Positions 54,275 to 62,769 of a stretch of DNA of 64,000 bases are shown here, piece after piece (positions within the stretch are counted from its first letter, which is position 1; the number at the start of each line of letters is the position of its first letter). Under the pieces are notes generated by a model. It ran no database searches. It saw only the letters and a program-made list of their open reading frames with translations, and had not been told where the DNA came from. A program made the translations under genes and the position numbers. This stretch comes from JAKQDH01 sp029558835. Its GTDB lineage: Bacteria; Planctomycetota; Phycisphaerae; UBA1845. The stretch is from the NCBI GenBank assembly GCA_035356615.1, contig DAOQSN010000027.1:12270-76269 (forward strand). The letters run 5' to 3'.

Positions 54275-55306
54275 ATGTCCCAACGGGTTGTCTATGGTTT
54301 TCTGGCGATCGTCGTCGTGTTCACGCTGGTCGTGCTGGACGTTATGGTTGCCGAGTTTCTCCCCGTCGGCGGGAAACTGGGAAATCTGCTGCAACGAGGG
54401 AGCATCATCCCGATCGTGGCGGCGGTCGTAGCGCTGCTCGGCGCTATCGAATTGAACCGCCTGTTCGGTCTGACCGGCCGGCGAGTGCGGGGCGCGTTCG
54501 CGCATTGCATGGTCGTGGTGCTGGTCCTGTCGCCGTGGCTGGCGGCGGCGGGCTGGCTGGGTGAACGGGCCGTGCAGTTGGAGGGACTCCTCTGGCAGAG
54601 CGTGTGGCTGCTAATGGCGTTGGTGGGGTCGGCCGCAGTAGTGGTCGCCCAGGGCGACCCGACCGGGACCGTACGCAACGTCGGATCCATGTGGATCATG
54701 GTCCTGTACCTGGGCTTCCTGAACTCCTTCGCGGTGCAGTTGCGTTGCAGCCACGAGATTCGCGGATCGGATGGCGCCTGGCTGCTGCTGAGCAGCATCC
54801 TGGTGATCAAGGCGGCGGACATCGGAGCGTACTTTGTCGGGTCGGCCGTGGGGCGTCGCAAGCTCATGCCGGCCGTCAGCCCCAGCAAGACCGTGGAAGG
54901 CATGGTGGGCGGCTTGCTGGGCAGCGCCGCGGCGGCCATGGGCATCGCCTGGGTGGGGGCGTCGTGCCACATGCCGGTGGTGCTGGATACGGGCTTCGAG
55001 GTCGCAGCGCCCGGTTTCGAGGCGCGGCTTCTGGGGGGTGTGGCGGTCATTGCAGGTCCCTTCGGGCGGCTGGCGGCCGGCAGCGATGGGCTGACGCTGT
55101 TGCCACCGCTGATCTTCGGGTTGTCTGTGTCGGCAGCGGGCCAGATTGGTGATTTATTCGAGTCGTGCTTTAAGCGCGAGGCTGGGGTGAAGGATTCTGG
55201 TAACGTGATTCCGCGGTTCGGCGGTATACTTGACTTGATCGACAGCCCGGCGTTGGCGATTCCGGTAGCGTGGTTCCTGCTTACGGTCGTGTGGAACGTC
55301 GGATGA
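54275..55306 (+). CDS. cdsA: phosphatidate cytidylyltransferase
   Basis: CdsA makes CDP-diacylglycerol from phosphatidic acid and CTP in the inner membrane. The 343-residue protein is mostly transmembrane helices, with the conserved region SPSKTVEGMVGGLLGS and the C-terminal signature GQIGDLFESCFKREAGVKDSGNVIPRFGGILDLIDS. An extra loop (VLDTGFEVAAPGFEARLL) sits in between. It opens the plus-strand run cdsA-phoH-pgpH-ybeY-corC, 91 bases ahead of phoH. Confidence 0.94.
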   Translation: MSQRVVYGFLAIVVVFTLVVLDVMVAEFLPVGGKLGNLLQRGSIIPIVAAVVALLGAIELNRLFGLTGRRVRGAFAHCMVVVLVLSPWLAAAGWLGERAVQLEGLLWQSVWLLMALVGSAAVVVAQGDPTGTVRNVGSMWIMVLYLGFLNSFAVQLRCSHEIRGSDGAWLLLSSILVIKAADIGAYFVGSAVGRRKLMPAVSPSKTVEGMVGGLLGSAAAAMGIAWVGASCHMPVVLDTGFEVAAPGFEARLLGGVAVIAGPFGRLAAGSDGLTLLPPLIFGLSVSAAGQIGDLFESCFKREAGVKDSGNVIPRFGGILDLIDSPALAIPVAWFLLTVVWNVG

Positions 55307-55397
55307 CGGGCGATTGAGGCGTGTAGAATGAGGGAGGCGAGTATCGGGCTCGCCGGAACGGAGTTGGGCAGGCCGACAGCCGGCCGTGTGAGACCAG

Positions 55398-56342
55398 TTG
55401 GAACTGACCGTATCCATTGAAGACCCTTCCGTCCGGACCGCCCTGTTTGGCGCGGCGGACCGGAACCTGCGGATGATCCGGGCGGCCTTCGATGTCCGCA
55501 TCAGTGCCCGGGACGAGTCCATCCACTTGAGTGGAGACGAGGCGGGGGTAAGCCGGGCGGCTCGGGTCTTTGAGCGTTTACAGCGTGCCCTGCGGTCCGT
55601 GCCCCACGTCAGCGAGGACTACCTCAAGGAGTTGATCGAGGACGCGCGGCTGGACGCCCGCCCGGAGGCCGGCAGTCTGGTGGACGCGTTGCTGGCGGCC
55701 ACCACGGTGACGCCCAAGGGAGAGGGGCAGCGGCGGTACGTGGAGGCGATCGCCGCGCACGACATCACGTTGTGCGTGGGCCCGGCGGGCACCGGCAAGA
55801 CGTACCTGGCGGTGGCGGTCGCGGTGGCGCTGCTGAAGAGCCACCGGATCAAGCGTATCGTGCTGGTCCGCCCGGCGGTGGAGGCGGGGGAGAAGCTCGG
55901 GTTCCTGCCGGGCGACATGCAGGCGAAGGTGAACCCGTACCTGCGGCCGCTGTTCGACGCGATGGGCGACATGCTCTCGTTCGAGCAGATTCGCCGCTTC
56001 ATGCAGAACGACGTGATCGAGGTATTGCCGCTGGCGTTCATGCGCGGGCGGACGCTGAACAGCGCGGCCATCATCCTGGACGAAGCGCAGAACGCGACGG
56101 CCATGCAGATGTTGATGTTCCTGACCCGCCTTGGGCATCACAGCAAGATGATCGCCACCGGGGACGACAGTCAGAGCGACCTGGCGGACGGCGTGGCGAC
56201 GGGTTTCGTCGATGCGGTGCGACGGTTGCAGGGGGTGCCCGGGATCGCGGTAGTGCGTTTGGAGCGCAGTGACATTGTGCGTCACCCGCTGGTGCAGCGG
56301 GTGGTGGAGGCTTACGGGCGCAACGGCAACGCGGTGCCGTGA
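55398..56342 (+). CDS. PhoH family ATPase
   Basis: The 314-residue protein has an N-terminal KH-like nucleic-acid-binding part (LRMIRAAFDVRISARDESIHLSGDEAGVSRAARVFERL) and a P-loop ATPase core: Walker A in LCVGPAGTGKTYLAVAVAVALL, VRPAVEAGEKLGFLPGDMQAKVNPYLRPLFDAM, Walker B in SAAIILDEAQNATAMQMLMFLTRLG, and MIATGDDSQSDL. PhoH proteins next to YbeY are linked to RNA metabolism. The TTG at 55398 gives the family start. The stop overlaps the pgpH start by four bases. Confidence 0.92.
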   Translation: MELTVSIEDPSVRTALFGAADRNLRMIRAAFDVRISARDESIHLSGDEAGVSRAARVFERLQRALRSVPHVSEDYLKELIEDARLDARPEAGSLVDALLAATTVTPKGEGQRRYVEAIAAHDITLCVGPAGTGKTYLAVAVAVALLKSHRIKRIVLVRPAVEAGEKLGFLPGDMQAKVNPYLRPLFDAMGDMLSFEQIRRFMQNDVIEVLPLAFMRGRTLNSAAIILDEAQNATAMQMLMFLTRLGHHSKMIATGDDSQSDLADGVATGFVDAVRRLQGVPGIAVVRLERSDIVRHPLVQRVVEAYGRNGNAVP

Positions 56343-58714
56343 GCGAGCGGCGCGGGGTTTCGGCGACGAATATGATCAGTCGAGCGCGCAACGGCAGACG
56401 CCCGCACCTGCGGGACCGACAGGCGCGCAGCCTGCGCGCGCTGCTGGGGCGCCTGTTGGCGTGGTCGTTGTCCTGGCCGGTGCTGCTGGGTGTGGCGCTG
56501 ACCGCGGGGGTGGCCGCCACCGTGATGTTCGGAACGCCGGCCCTGCCGTACTCGGTGGGGCAGCGCATTGACCAACCCATCTACGCCCGCGTGGACTTCG
56601 AGGTTCCCGACCCCAAGCAGACGCAAACGAACCGGGAGGCGGCACGGGCCCTGGTGCCCAGCTACTACATCCTGAACAACCCGGCGCTGTGCTTCGACCG
56701 CATTCGGGCGGACTTGATGTTGCTGTATCAGACCGCGCTGGACAGCCCGTCGTTCGAGGAGTTCGCGGCGGCGATGCAGGCGCGGGGCTGGCCGGCGGAG
56801 CAGGCGGTCTATCAGCGGCTGCGTAACCTCGCGGATGAAGAGTCGCGCAAGCGCTACTCCGAGTGGGTGAACGCGCTGCGTCTGGAGGATGAGTACGTCG
56901 TGCGAGATCTTTCGCGCGAGGAGCGCGTGCCGGCGGGAGCGGCCGACTACATCATCCTGGAGCGCACCGGCGCGGATGGACAGGTAACGCCCCTGCACCT
57001 CAGACGGCTGGACCTGGTCTCCCAGGCCAGCGACAAGGCACTGCTGCGCAGCGCCGAGGCGCTGACCGCCCGTTTCCCCTACGAAGTGCGGGAGGCCCGC
57101 GCAACGATCCAGGCCGTTATCCTGGCCACCCTGCGTGAGCAGCCCACCATTGTGTACAACCAGGAGCGCACGCTCGATCAGATGGCGCGGGCGGAGGCGG
57201 CGACGCCGGAAGTGTTCGCCCGTTACGAGAGGGGCAAAGTGATCGTCACTCCGGAAGCCGGCGGCGTAACGAAGACCCTGACGTCGGCCGACTACGCCCT
57301 GCTCGAGCTCCATCAGGCGGCGTTTCTCAAGTATCTGGAGGGTCCGACGCCGGAGGCGGCGGCCTTGCGCCGCACGCGCCTGCTGGAACGGGTCGGCCTG
57401 GTGGCCATTCTGGCGTTGCTGGCGGCGGCGTTGTTGACCAGTGCGGCCGTGTTGAAGTCACACCTCATGGAGACCCGTGGCTCCAGCCTGGCCCTGGCGG
57501 CGGTGGTGCTGGCAACAGTGGTGGCGGGGCGGGCGCTGAACCTCAAGTGGCCGCAGATACCCGAGCTGATCTACGCGCCGTGTCTACTGGCGGGGAGCAT
57601 CCTGGCGCTGGTGCACGGACGAGCGTTTGCGGCCGGGGTGGTGACGATTCTGGCGATGCTGCTGACGGTCACGGCGCGTGCCGACCTCGCCTGGCTGCTG
57701 GCGCTGCTGGCGGGGGTGGCCGTGAGCGTGGCGCAGTTGGGGGACGTCCGCTCCCGGACGAAGATCATCGCGGTGGGGGGGGTGACGGCGTTGGTGATGG
57801 CGGCGGTAACGGCGGCGGGGGCGCTGTGGAATCGCCAGCCGCTGGAGTACATCTGGCAGCACGCCCTGTGGGCGGGGGCGGGGGCGCTGCTGGCGGCGTT
57901 CCTGGTGTCCGGTTTGCTGCCGTTCATCGAGTCGATCTTCGGCGCGGCCACCTCGCTGACGTTGCTGGAATGGAGTGATTCGCGCCGGCCGCTGCTCCAG
58001 CTTCTGGCGCGGGAGGCGCCGGGAACGTATCAGCACAGCCTGGTCTTGGGGACGCTGGCGGAGAACGCCTGCGCCGCCATCGGCGCCAACGGACTGCTGG
58101 CCCAGGTGGGGGCGCTGTACCACGACATCGGCAAGATTCCCAAGTCGCAGTATTTCGTGGAGAACCAGGAGGGGCGCATCAACTGGCATGACAGCCTGGC
58201 GCCCACGATGAGCCTGCTCATCATCCTGGGCCACGTGAAGGACGGCCTGGAACTCGCCCGCCAGTACAAGCTGCCGCGGGTGCTGCATCAGTTCATCGCC
58301 GAGCATCACGGCACGACGGTCGTGAAGTACTTCCATCACCGCGCCAGCGAGAAGCAGCCGTTGATTGCCAGCGGCAAGCACGACCGGGAGGTGCCGGAGG
58401 CAGAGTTCCGCTATCGCGGTCCCAAGCCGCGTTCGCGTGAGTCGGTGGTGTTGATGCTATGCGACGGCTGCGAGGGGGCGGTGCGGGCGTTGCCGGAGGT
58501 CACCATCGGGCGCATCGAGCAGGCGGTCCACCAGGTAGTGACCGATCGTCTGAACGACGGCCAGTTCGACGAGTGTGATATGACCCTGCGGGAGATTCGC
58601 CTGGTGGAGGACGCGCTGGTGCAGTCCTTGCGGCGTCACTATCATGGGCGAGTTGCTTATCCCAAGAAGGCGGCCGCCCCGGCGCCATCTGCTCAGCAGG
58701 AGGGCGTAGGCTGA
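56339..58714 (+). CDS. 7TM-HD family phosphohydrolase, PgpH/YqfF type
   Basis: The 791-residue membrane protein has an N-terminal transmembrane anchor (LSWPVLLGVALTAGVAATVMFG), a large extracytoplasmic 7TMR-HDED-type domain (about 65-345), seven transmembrane helices (about 345-530), and a cytoplasmic HD domain. The HD motif is QVGALYHDIGKIPKSQYFVENQEG near residue 595, with YQHSLVLGTLAENA before it and HQFIAEHHGTTVVKYFHHRA after. Characterised PgpH proteins hydrolyse the second messenger c-di-AMP. GTG start with the GTGA overlap implies translational coupling to phoH. No cyclase gene is in the window. Confidence 0.92.
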   Translation: MSERRGVSATNMISRARNGRRPHLRDRQARSLRALLGRLLAWSLSWPVLLGVALTAGVAATVMFGTPALPYSVGQRIDQPIYARVDFEVPDPKQTQTNREAARALVPSYYILNNPALCFDRIRADLMLLYQTALDSPSFEEFAAAMQARGWPAEQAVYQRLRNLADEESRKRYSEWVNALRLEDEYVVRDLSREERVPAGAADYIILERTGADGQVTPLHLRRLDLVSQASDKALLRSAEALTARFPYEVREARATIQAVILATLREQPTIVYNQERTLDQMARAEAATPEVFARYERGKVIVTPEAGGVTKTLTSADYALLELHQAAFLKYLEGPTPEAAALRRTRLLERVGLVAILALLAAALLTSAAVLKSHLMETRGSSLALAAVVLATVVAGRALNLKWPQIPELIYAPCLLAGSILALVHGRAFAAGVVTILAMLLTVTARADLAWLLALLAGVAVSVAQLGDVRSRTKIIAVGGVTALVMAAVTAAGALWNRQPLEYIWQHALWAGAGALLAAFLVSGLLPFIESIFGAATSLTLLEWSDSRRPLLQLLAREAPGTYQHSLVLGTLAENACAAIGANGLLAQVGALYHDIGKIPKSQYFVENQEGRINWHDSLAPTMSLLIILGHVKDGLELARQYKLPRVLHQFIAEHHGTTVVKYFHHRASEKQPLIASGKHDREVPEAEFRYRGPKPRSRESVVLMLCDGCEGAVRALPEVTIGRIEQAVHQVVTDRLNDGQFDECDMTLREIRLVEDALVQSLRRHYHGRVAYPKKAAAPAPSAQQEGVG

Positions 58715-58915
58715 ATGACCGTGCGCCGCCCAGCGCGGGCGGGAGGTTTCGAGCCGCGAGCGTGAGCGAGCGGCGCACAACTGGGCGGCCACCGGTGCCA
58801 CGCGGATGCCGGGCACTCCCTGACGGTCGCGGTTCCGATCGCCGGCGCTTAAACGGACCCGCTGCGCTAATGTGGCCGTCCGGCGAGGGCCCCTCGACAC
58901 CGGGCGGACGAGGGC

Positions 58916-59383
58916 ATGGACGAAGACGAACCCTATCAGATCGACATCGCGTGCCTCGGCCCGCAGACGGTCGTCCCCGAGGCGTCCCTGGCGGCGGCCG
59001 TGGGGGCCACGTTGCGGCGACACGACGTAGCGCGGGCCCGCCTCAGCCTGGCCGTGGTGGACGATCCGCACATCACCCGTCTGAACGAAACTTACTTACA
59101 GCATGCCGGTCCGACGGACGTGCTGGCGTTTGACTTGCGCGACCAGGCGTGGATGCCGCTGGACGGGGAGATTGTGGTATCCGCCGAGACGGCCCGGCGC
59201 GTGGCCCAGCAGCGCGGACACGACTGGACGGCCGAACTGCTGCTGTACGTCGTGCACGGCACGCTTCATCTTCTGGGGTATGATGACCAGGAGGCGGAGG
59301 CAGCCCGGCGCATGCACGAGGTAGAAGACGAGATTCTGATGTCGCTGGGCGTCGGCGCGGTGTACGGAAGCGGTGAACCATGA
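58916..59383 (+). CDS. ybeY: endoribonuclease YbeY
   Basis: YbeY is a zinc-dependent RNase needed for 16S rRNA 3' end maturation and ribosome quality control. The 155-residue protein has LSLAVVDDPHITRLNETYLQHAGPTDVLAFDL and the metal motif HGTLHLLGYDD. The first two zinc His are H114 and H118; the third position, normally His, is Asp124. The stop overlaps the next start by four bases (ATGA). The 200-base gap to pgpH holds nothing recognised. Confidence 0.93.
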   Translation: MDEDEPYQIDIACLGPQTVVPEASLAAAVGATLRRHDVARARLSLAVVDDPHITRLNETYLQHAGPTDVLAFDLRDQAWMPLDGEIVVSAETARRVAQQRGHDWTAELLLYVVHGTLHLLGYDDQEAEAARRMHEVEDEILMSLGVGAVYGSGEP

Positions 59384-60222
59384 GGGTGGCTCTGGTACAG
59401 CTTCGCTTCGAGGCCAAGGGGCGGGCCGCGAACACCCAGCGGCTGCTACAGGCGATCGACGAGGCGGCGCAGGCCGAGCCGCCGCCGGACTTGCTCGTGT
59501 TGCCGGGCGGGTGTGACAGTGGCGGGCTGTTGGGCGAGCGCGGGTATCCCGCCGCCCAGGGGCAAGAGTTCCGCGAGGTCATCGCGTGGCAGGCACGCCA
59601 GTGGGGGGTGTACCTCGCGGCCGGTCTGCACCGGACGCGGGGCGAGGGCCCGGTACCGGTGACTCTGCTGTTCGACCCGGACGGCGACGTGCTGTCCTGG
59701 GCGGCGCCGCAGATGGAGCCGACGCCGGTGCCGACGCCGGTGGGCGTGCTGGTGGCGGCGCATGCGGAGATGGGCGGGAGCGCGAAACCGTGGACGGAAG
59801 CCGCTGAGGCGACGGTGATCGTTTCGGCGCCGCCGACGTCCCCGTCGGGGGAGAAGGCCGAGGTCGAACCGCAGGCGGGACCGCCGGGCGTGAACAGCCC
59901 ATGCCCCGAAGGCGCCGGTCCACTCAGTTGGGGAGGGGCGTTGGCCATGTTACCGATCGCGGTGACGATCGGGGGACGCAAGACCAGGGGTGACGAGCGC
60001 TTCGTGGCAGACCTGTTGGAGCAACCTGTCGCCCGTCGGGGAGCGTTCTGGGCGGTGGTCTGCCCCGGGGGCGGGGGCGCGCAACCGTGGGAGGGTGGTT
60101 TGTCGGCGACGTTCTTATGCGGTCCGGATGGGGCAGTCCTGGCGCGGGCGGACAGTCGGGAGCAGATTGTAGTGTTCGCGGAGGTGCCGCTGGCTGTTCC
60201 CGCGCGTTCGGCGCGTTTCTGA
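59380..60222 (+). CDS. nitrilase-superfamily-like protein, probably inactive
   Basis: The 280-residue protein follows the carbon-nitrogen hydrolase fold: MRVALVQLRFEAKGRAANTQRLLQAIDEAA, then PPPDLLVLPGGCDSGG, QWGVYLAAGLHRTRGEGPVPVTLLFDPDGDVLSW, and GGLSATFLCGPDGAVLARADSREQIVVFAEVPL. The Glu of the catalytic triad (usually LPE) is Gly in LVLPGG. The Lys and Cys motifs are not evident; a Pro/Gly-rich stretch (PPTSPSGEKAEVEPQAGPPG) replaces part of the core. The start overlaps the ybeY stop (ATGA), implying coupled translation. A non-catalytic partner role is possible. Confidence 0.7.
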   Translation: MRVALVQLRFEAKGRAANTQRLLQAIDEAAQAEPPPDLLVLPGGCDSGGLLGERGYPAAQGQEFREVIAWQARQWGVYLAAGLHRTRGEGPVPVTLLFDPDGDVLSWAAPQMEPTPVPTPVGVLVAAHAEMGGSAKPWTEAAEATVIVSAPPTSPSGEKAEVEPQAGPPGVNSPCPEGAGPLSWGGALAMLPIAVTIGGRKTRGDERFVADLLEQPVARRGAFWAVVCPGGGGAQPWEGGLSATFLCGPDGAVLARADSREQIVVFAEVPLAVPARSARF

Positions 60223-60298
60223 CGTTCCGTCCCGGCGCCCGCCGCAGGCGAGGGCACCGGGCAGCGGAAGTTGGCACAGGCGCCTGCGGTGAGGATGA

Positions 60299-61585
60299 AT
60301 GGTGGGAAAGGCCGTGCTGCTCATGGCGGCGCTGACCGTGCCCGCGATGATGCTGTTTGCCACGCTGAATCTCGCCCTGCGCCTGCCCTCGCGGGCGCGG
60401 GTCGCGGAGGAGTTCAAGCGGACCGGGCGGGGGGCCCGCCTGGAACGCCTGGTGACGCGGCGGTCGCAATACGTGCTGGCGACGGCCACCTTGCGCGCGG
60501 TGGCGACCCTGTGCCTGTTCTGGGAAGTGCTGTACTACGTGGAGCTCAACAGCGCGGCCCCGCCGGCGTTGCAGGCGACGGTCATCATCGCCACGTCGCT
60601 GCTGCTGGTGCTGGTGTTCGCGGTGGCGATTCCGCACGCCTGGGCGAAGTACGCGGGCGAGCGGTTGCTGGCGGGGACGTTGCCGCTGCTGGAGGGGCTG
60701 CGGGTGGTGTGTTACCCGGTGCTGGCCGTGTTGCAGTTGTTTGATCCGCTGGTGCGGCGCCTGGCCGGCGTGCCGGTGCTCGACGCCGAGGCCAGCGCGG
60801 ACGAACTGGAGAAGGAAATCCTCGATACGGTCCGGGAGATGGAACGCCAGGGGGCCGTGGACGAAGACGAGAAGGAAATGATCGAATCGGTCATCGACCT
60901 GCGCGACACGCTGGTGCAGGAGGTGATGACGCCGCGCACGGAGGTGGTGGCGATCGCCAAGGAGGCGGACTTGCGGGCCGTGCGGGAGCTCATTCGTACC
61001 ACCGGACATTCCCGCATCCCCGTCTACGACGGCACGATCGACTCGATTGTCGGCGTGCTTTACGCCAAGGACCTGCTGCACCTGGAGTCGACGGACGGCT
61101 TCCAGGCGACGGCCGTCATGCGCAAGGTGTCGTTCATCCCGGAGACCAAGCCGGTGCGTGACCTGCTGCGGGAGTTCCAGCAGCAGAAGGTGCACATCGC
61201 GGTCGTGCTGGACGAGTACGGCGGGACGGCCGGGCTGGTCAGCATCGAGGACATCCTCGAGGAACTGGTTGGCGAGATCGCCGACGAGTACGAGGAGCCC
61301 GAGCCTGAGCCGATGCTGCGGATCGACGAGCAAACGGTCGAGGTGGATGCCCGCATGCGCGTCGATGAGCTGAATTACGAGCTGGATCTCACTTTGCCGG
61401 AGGACGAGGACTACGAGACGATCGGGGGCTTCGTGTTCTCGACGCTCGGCCGCATCCCCGAGGTGGGCGAGGAGTGCCGCCACGACAACGTGAGCATCCA
61501 CGTCATCGGCGCCGAGGCGCGGCGTATCACCCGCCTGCGGCTGCACATTACGCCCGCGGCGGCCGAGAACGCCAACGAGAGGTAA
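60299..61585 (+). CDS. hemolysin/CorC-HlyC family membrane protein with CBS domains
   Basis: The 428-residue protein has about three transmembrane segments in the first 170 residues, a CBS pair (about 195-325) with LVQEVMTPRTEVVAIAKEADLRAVRELIRTTGHSRIPVYDGTIDSIVGVLYAKDLL and VHIAVVLDEYGGTAGLVSIEDILEELVGEIADEYE, and the C-terminal CorC/HlyC domain (LNYELDLTLPEDEDYETIGGFVFSTLGRIPEVGEE). Relatives are magnesium/cobalt efflux factors. The first part is shorter and less conserved than a standard DUF21 domain. The ATG at 60299 has GAGG upstream. It ends the cdsA-phoH-pgpH-ybeY run. Confidence 0.9.
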   Translation: MVGKAVLLMAALTVPAMMLFATLNLALRLPSRARVAEEFKRTGRGARLERLVTRRSQYVLATATLRAVATLCLFWEVLYYVELNSAAPPALQATVIIATSLLLVLVFAVAIPHAWAKYAGERLLAGTLPLLEGLRVVCYPVLAVLQLFDPLVRRLAGVPVLDAEASADELEKEILDTVREMERQGAVDEDEKEMIESVIDLRDTLVQEVMTPRTEVVAIAKEADLRAVRELIRTTGHSRIPVYDGTIDSIVGVLYAKDLLHLESTDGFQATAVMRKVSFIPETKPVRDLLREFQQQKVHIAVVLDEYGGTAGLVSIEDILEELVGEIADEYEEPEPEPMLRIDEQTVEVDARMRVDELNYELDLTLPEDEDYETIGGFVFSTLGRIPEVGEECRHDNVSIHVIGAEARRITRLRLHITPAAAENANER

Positions 61586-61619
61586 CCGGCGCCGTCACGC
61601 AATGCCGGGCGGCCCAGAC

Positions 61620-61646
61620 GGGTGACCCAAGCCCTGTGGACCTGGG
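61620..61646. repeat. 27-bp repeat, single copy
   Basis: One copy of the unit found in tandem at 43647-43754, with the same following GGGACTGATGA. It lies in the spacer after the CorC-like gene. Confidence 0.8.
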
Positions 61647-61761
61647 GGACTGATGACGGCTCAGCAGGCGCCCAGCCCCGCCGCCCAAGTCCGTATGCCC
61701 GTCCACCGCGGGTCCGCTCGGGGCGGGCCCAGGGCATGCTGCCGCGCCGAGGGCCCGTGCG

Positions 61762-62385
61762 ATGTCGAGCCGCCCGCCACATGCAGACCTCCCCCCTACG
61801 GATTCGCCCGACCTCTTCTGCCCCCGGTGCGGTTACGACCTGCGCGGCATCCCCGCACGCCGCTGTCCGGAGTGCGGCTTCGGCTACGATCGCGCCGGCC
61901 TGCGGCAGCTTGCGTACGAACGAACCGGAGAGCTGCGGGACATCCTTCGGCGCGTTCTACGTGTGTCGATCCTCGCACTGGCGCTCTTGACCGCACCCTT
62001 GCTCCGCTGTGCCGGGCTTCGCCTCGCCTCCAGCGCCCTGCCGGCGTTCGCGGCAGTCCTCGGGGCGCTGATCTTCTGGCGTGTGCACGAGGACTGCGGC
62101 TGGGCGAACTGGTTCAGGCCGGCGCCAATCACGTACTTGCTCATTCTCGGTGCGTGGTTCACCAGTCAACTGCTGGTGATGTTCCCGGGGCTGGGAGTGT
62201 TCCTGGCTGCGCTGCTGCTCGTGTGGGCGTGGTTCCATCTGCCGGTGTTGCCCTGGCGTCTGCCGTACGCGACGCGCAGTGCGCCGGTCGAGGAGCAGGC
62301 CGCCTATAAGCGCGAGCAGGGGCAGGCCGTGCTCGCGGTGGGCAGCGCGTCGCTGCTGACGCTGGTCTGCTGGCTGGCGTGGTAG
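61762..62385 (+). CDS. zinc-ribbon membrane protein
   Basis: The 207-residue protein starts with a zinc ribbon (DLFCPRCGYDLRGIPARRCPECGFGYD; two CxxC pairs) facing the cytoplasm. Hydrophobic segments follow, at about 70-85, 90-106, 120-145 and 185-205. FCPRCGYDLRG plus transmembrane helices is a recurrent planctomycete layout (background knowledge). No function is known. The ATG at 61762 lacks a strong ribosome-binding site, and a start a few codons later is possible. Confidence 0.75.
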   Translation: MSSRPPHADLPPTDSPDLFCPRCGYDLRGIPARRCPECGFGYDRAGLRQLAYERTGELRDILRRVLRVSILALALLTAPLLRCAGLRLASSALPAFAAVLGALIFWRVHEDCGWANWFRPAPITYLLILGAWFTSQLLVMFPGLGVFLAALLLVWAWFHLPVLPWRLPYATRSAPVEEQAAYKREQGQAVLAVGSASLLTLVCWLAW

Positions 62386-62440
62386 GTCGTGAGCGCGGAT
62401 CTGCGTGGACCCAGCTTAGGGGAACCACGCGAAGGCCCCG

Positions 62441-62570
62441 GGGTGGCATGGCCAAGCGCAGCGCCGCCATGCGCTTGGAGAGGGGCGGGCGCCGCAGCAG
62501 CATGCCGGCGCTCGCCTGCGGCGAGCTTGGGCATGCCACCCTGCCTGCGGCGAGCTCGGGCATGCCACCC
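62441..62570. repeat. palindromic element B, copy B6
   Basis: GGTGGCATGGCCAAGCGCAG and GAGCTTGGGCATGCCACC form the arms. The right arm is duplicated: a block with CTGCGGCGAGC and GGGCATGCCACC occurs twice in tandem (to 62540 and 62570). It lies in the 384-base spacer upstream of the antiporter gene; nothing else was recognised there. Confidence 0.85.
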
Positions 62571-62769
62571 GGCCAGGGTGTTCCTGCGGGTTCGCTCCTG
62601 TCGGTTTCCCAGGTGCGTAGTCACACTCCGCCGTAGCGGGCATGCCACCGGCGCTGGGCGCGGAGTTCCTCCAGGACAACTCACTTGCGGCACCGGCCCC
62701 GGTCGTCTCCAATGCGGGTGAACCGTGTCGCACGGCGCGCGCGGGGGCGCTCACAGTGGAAGGGTGTGG

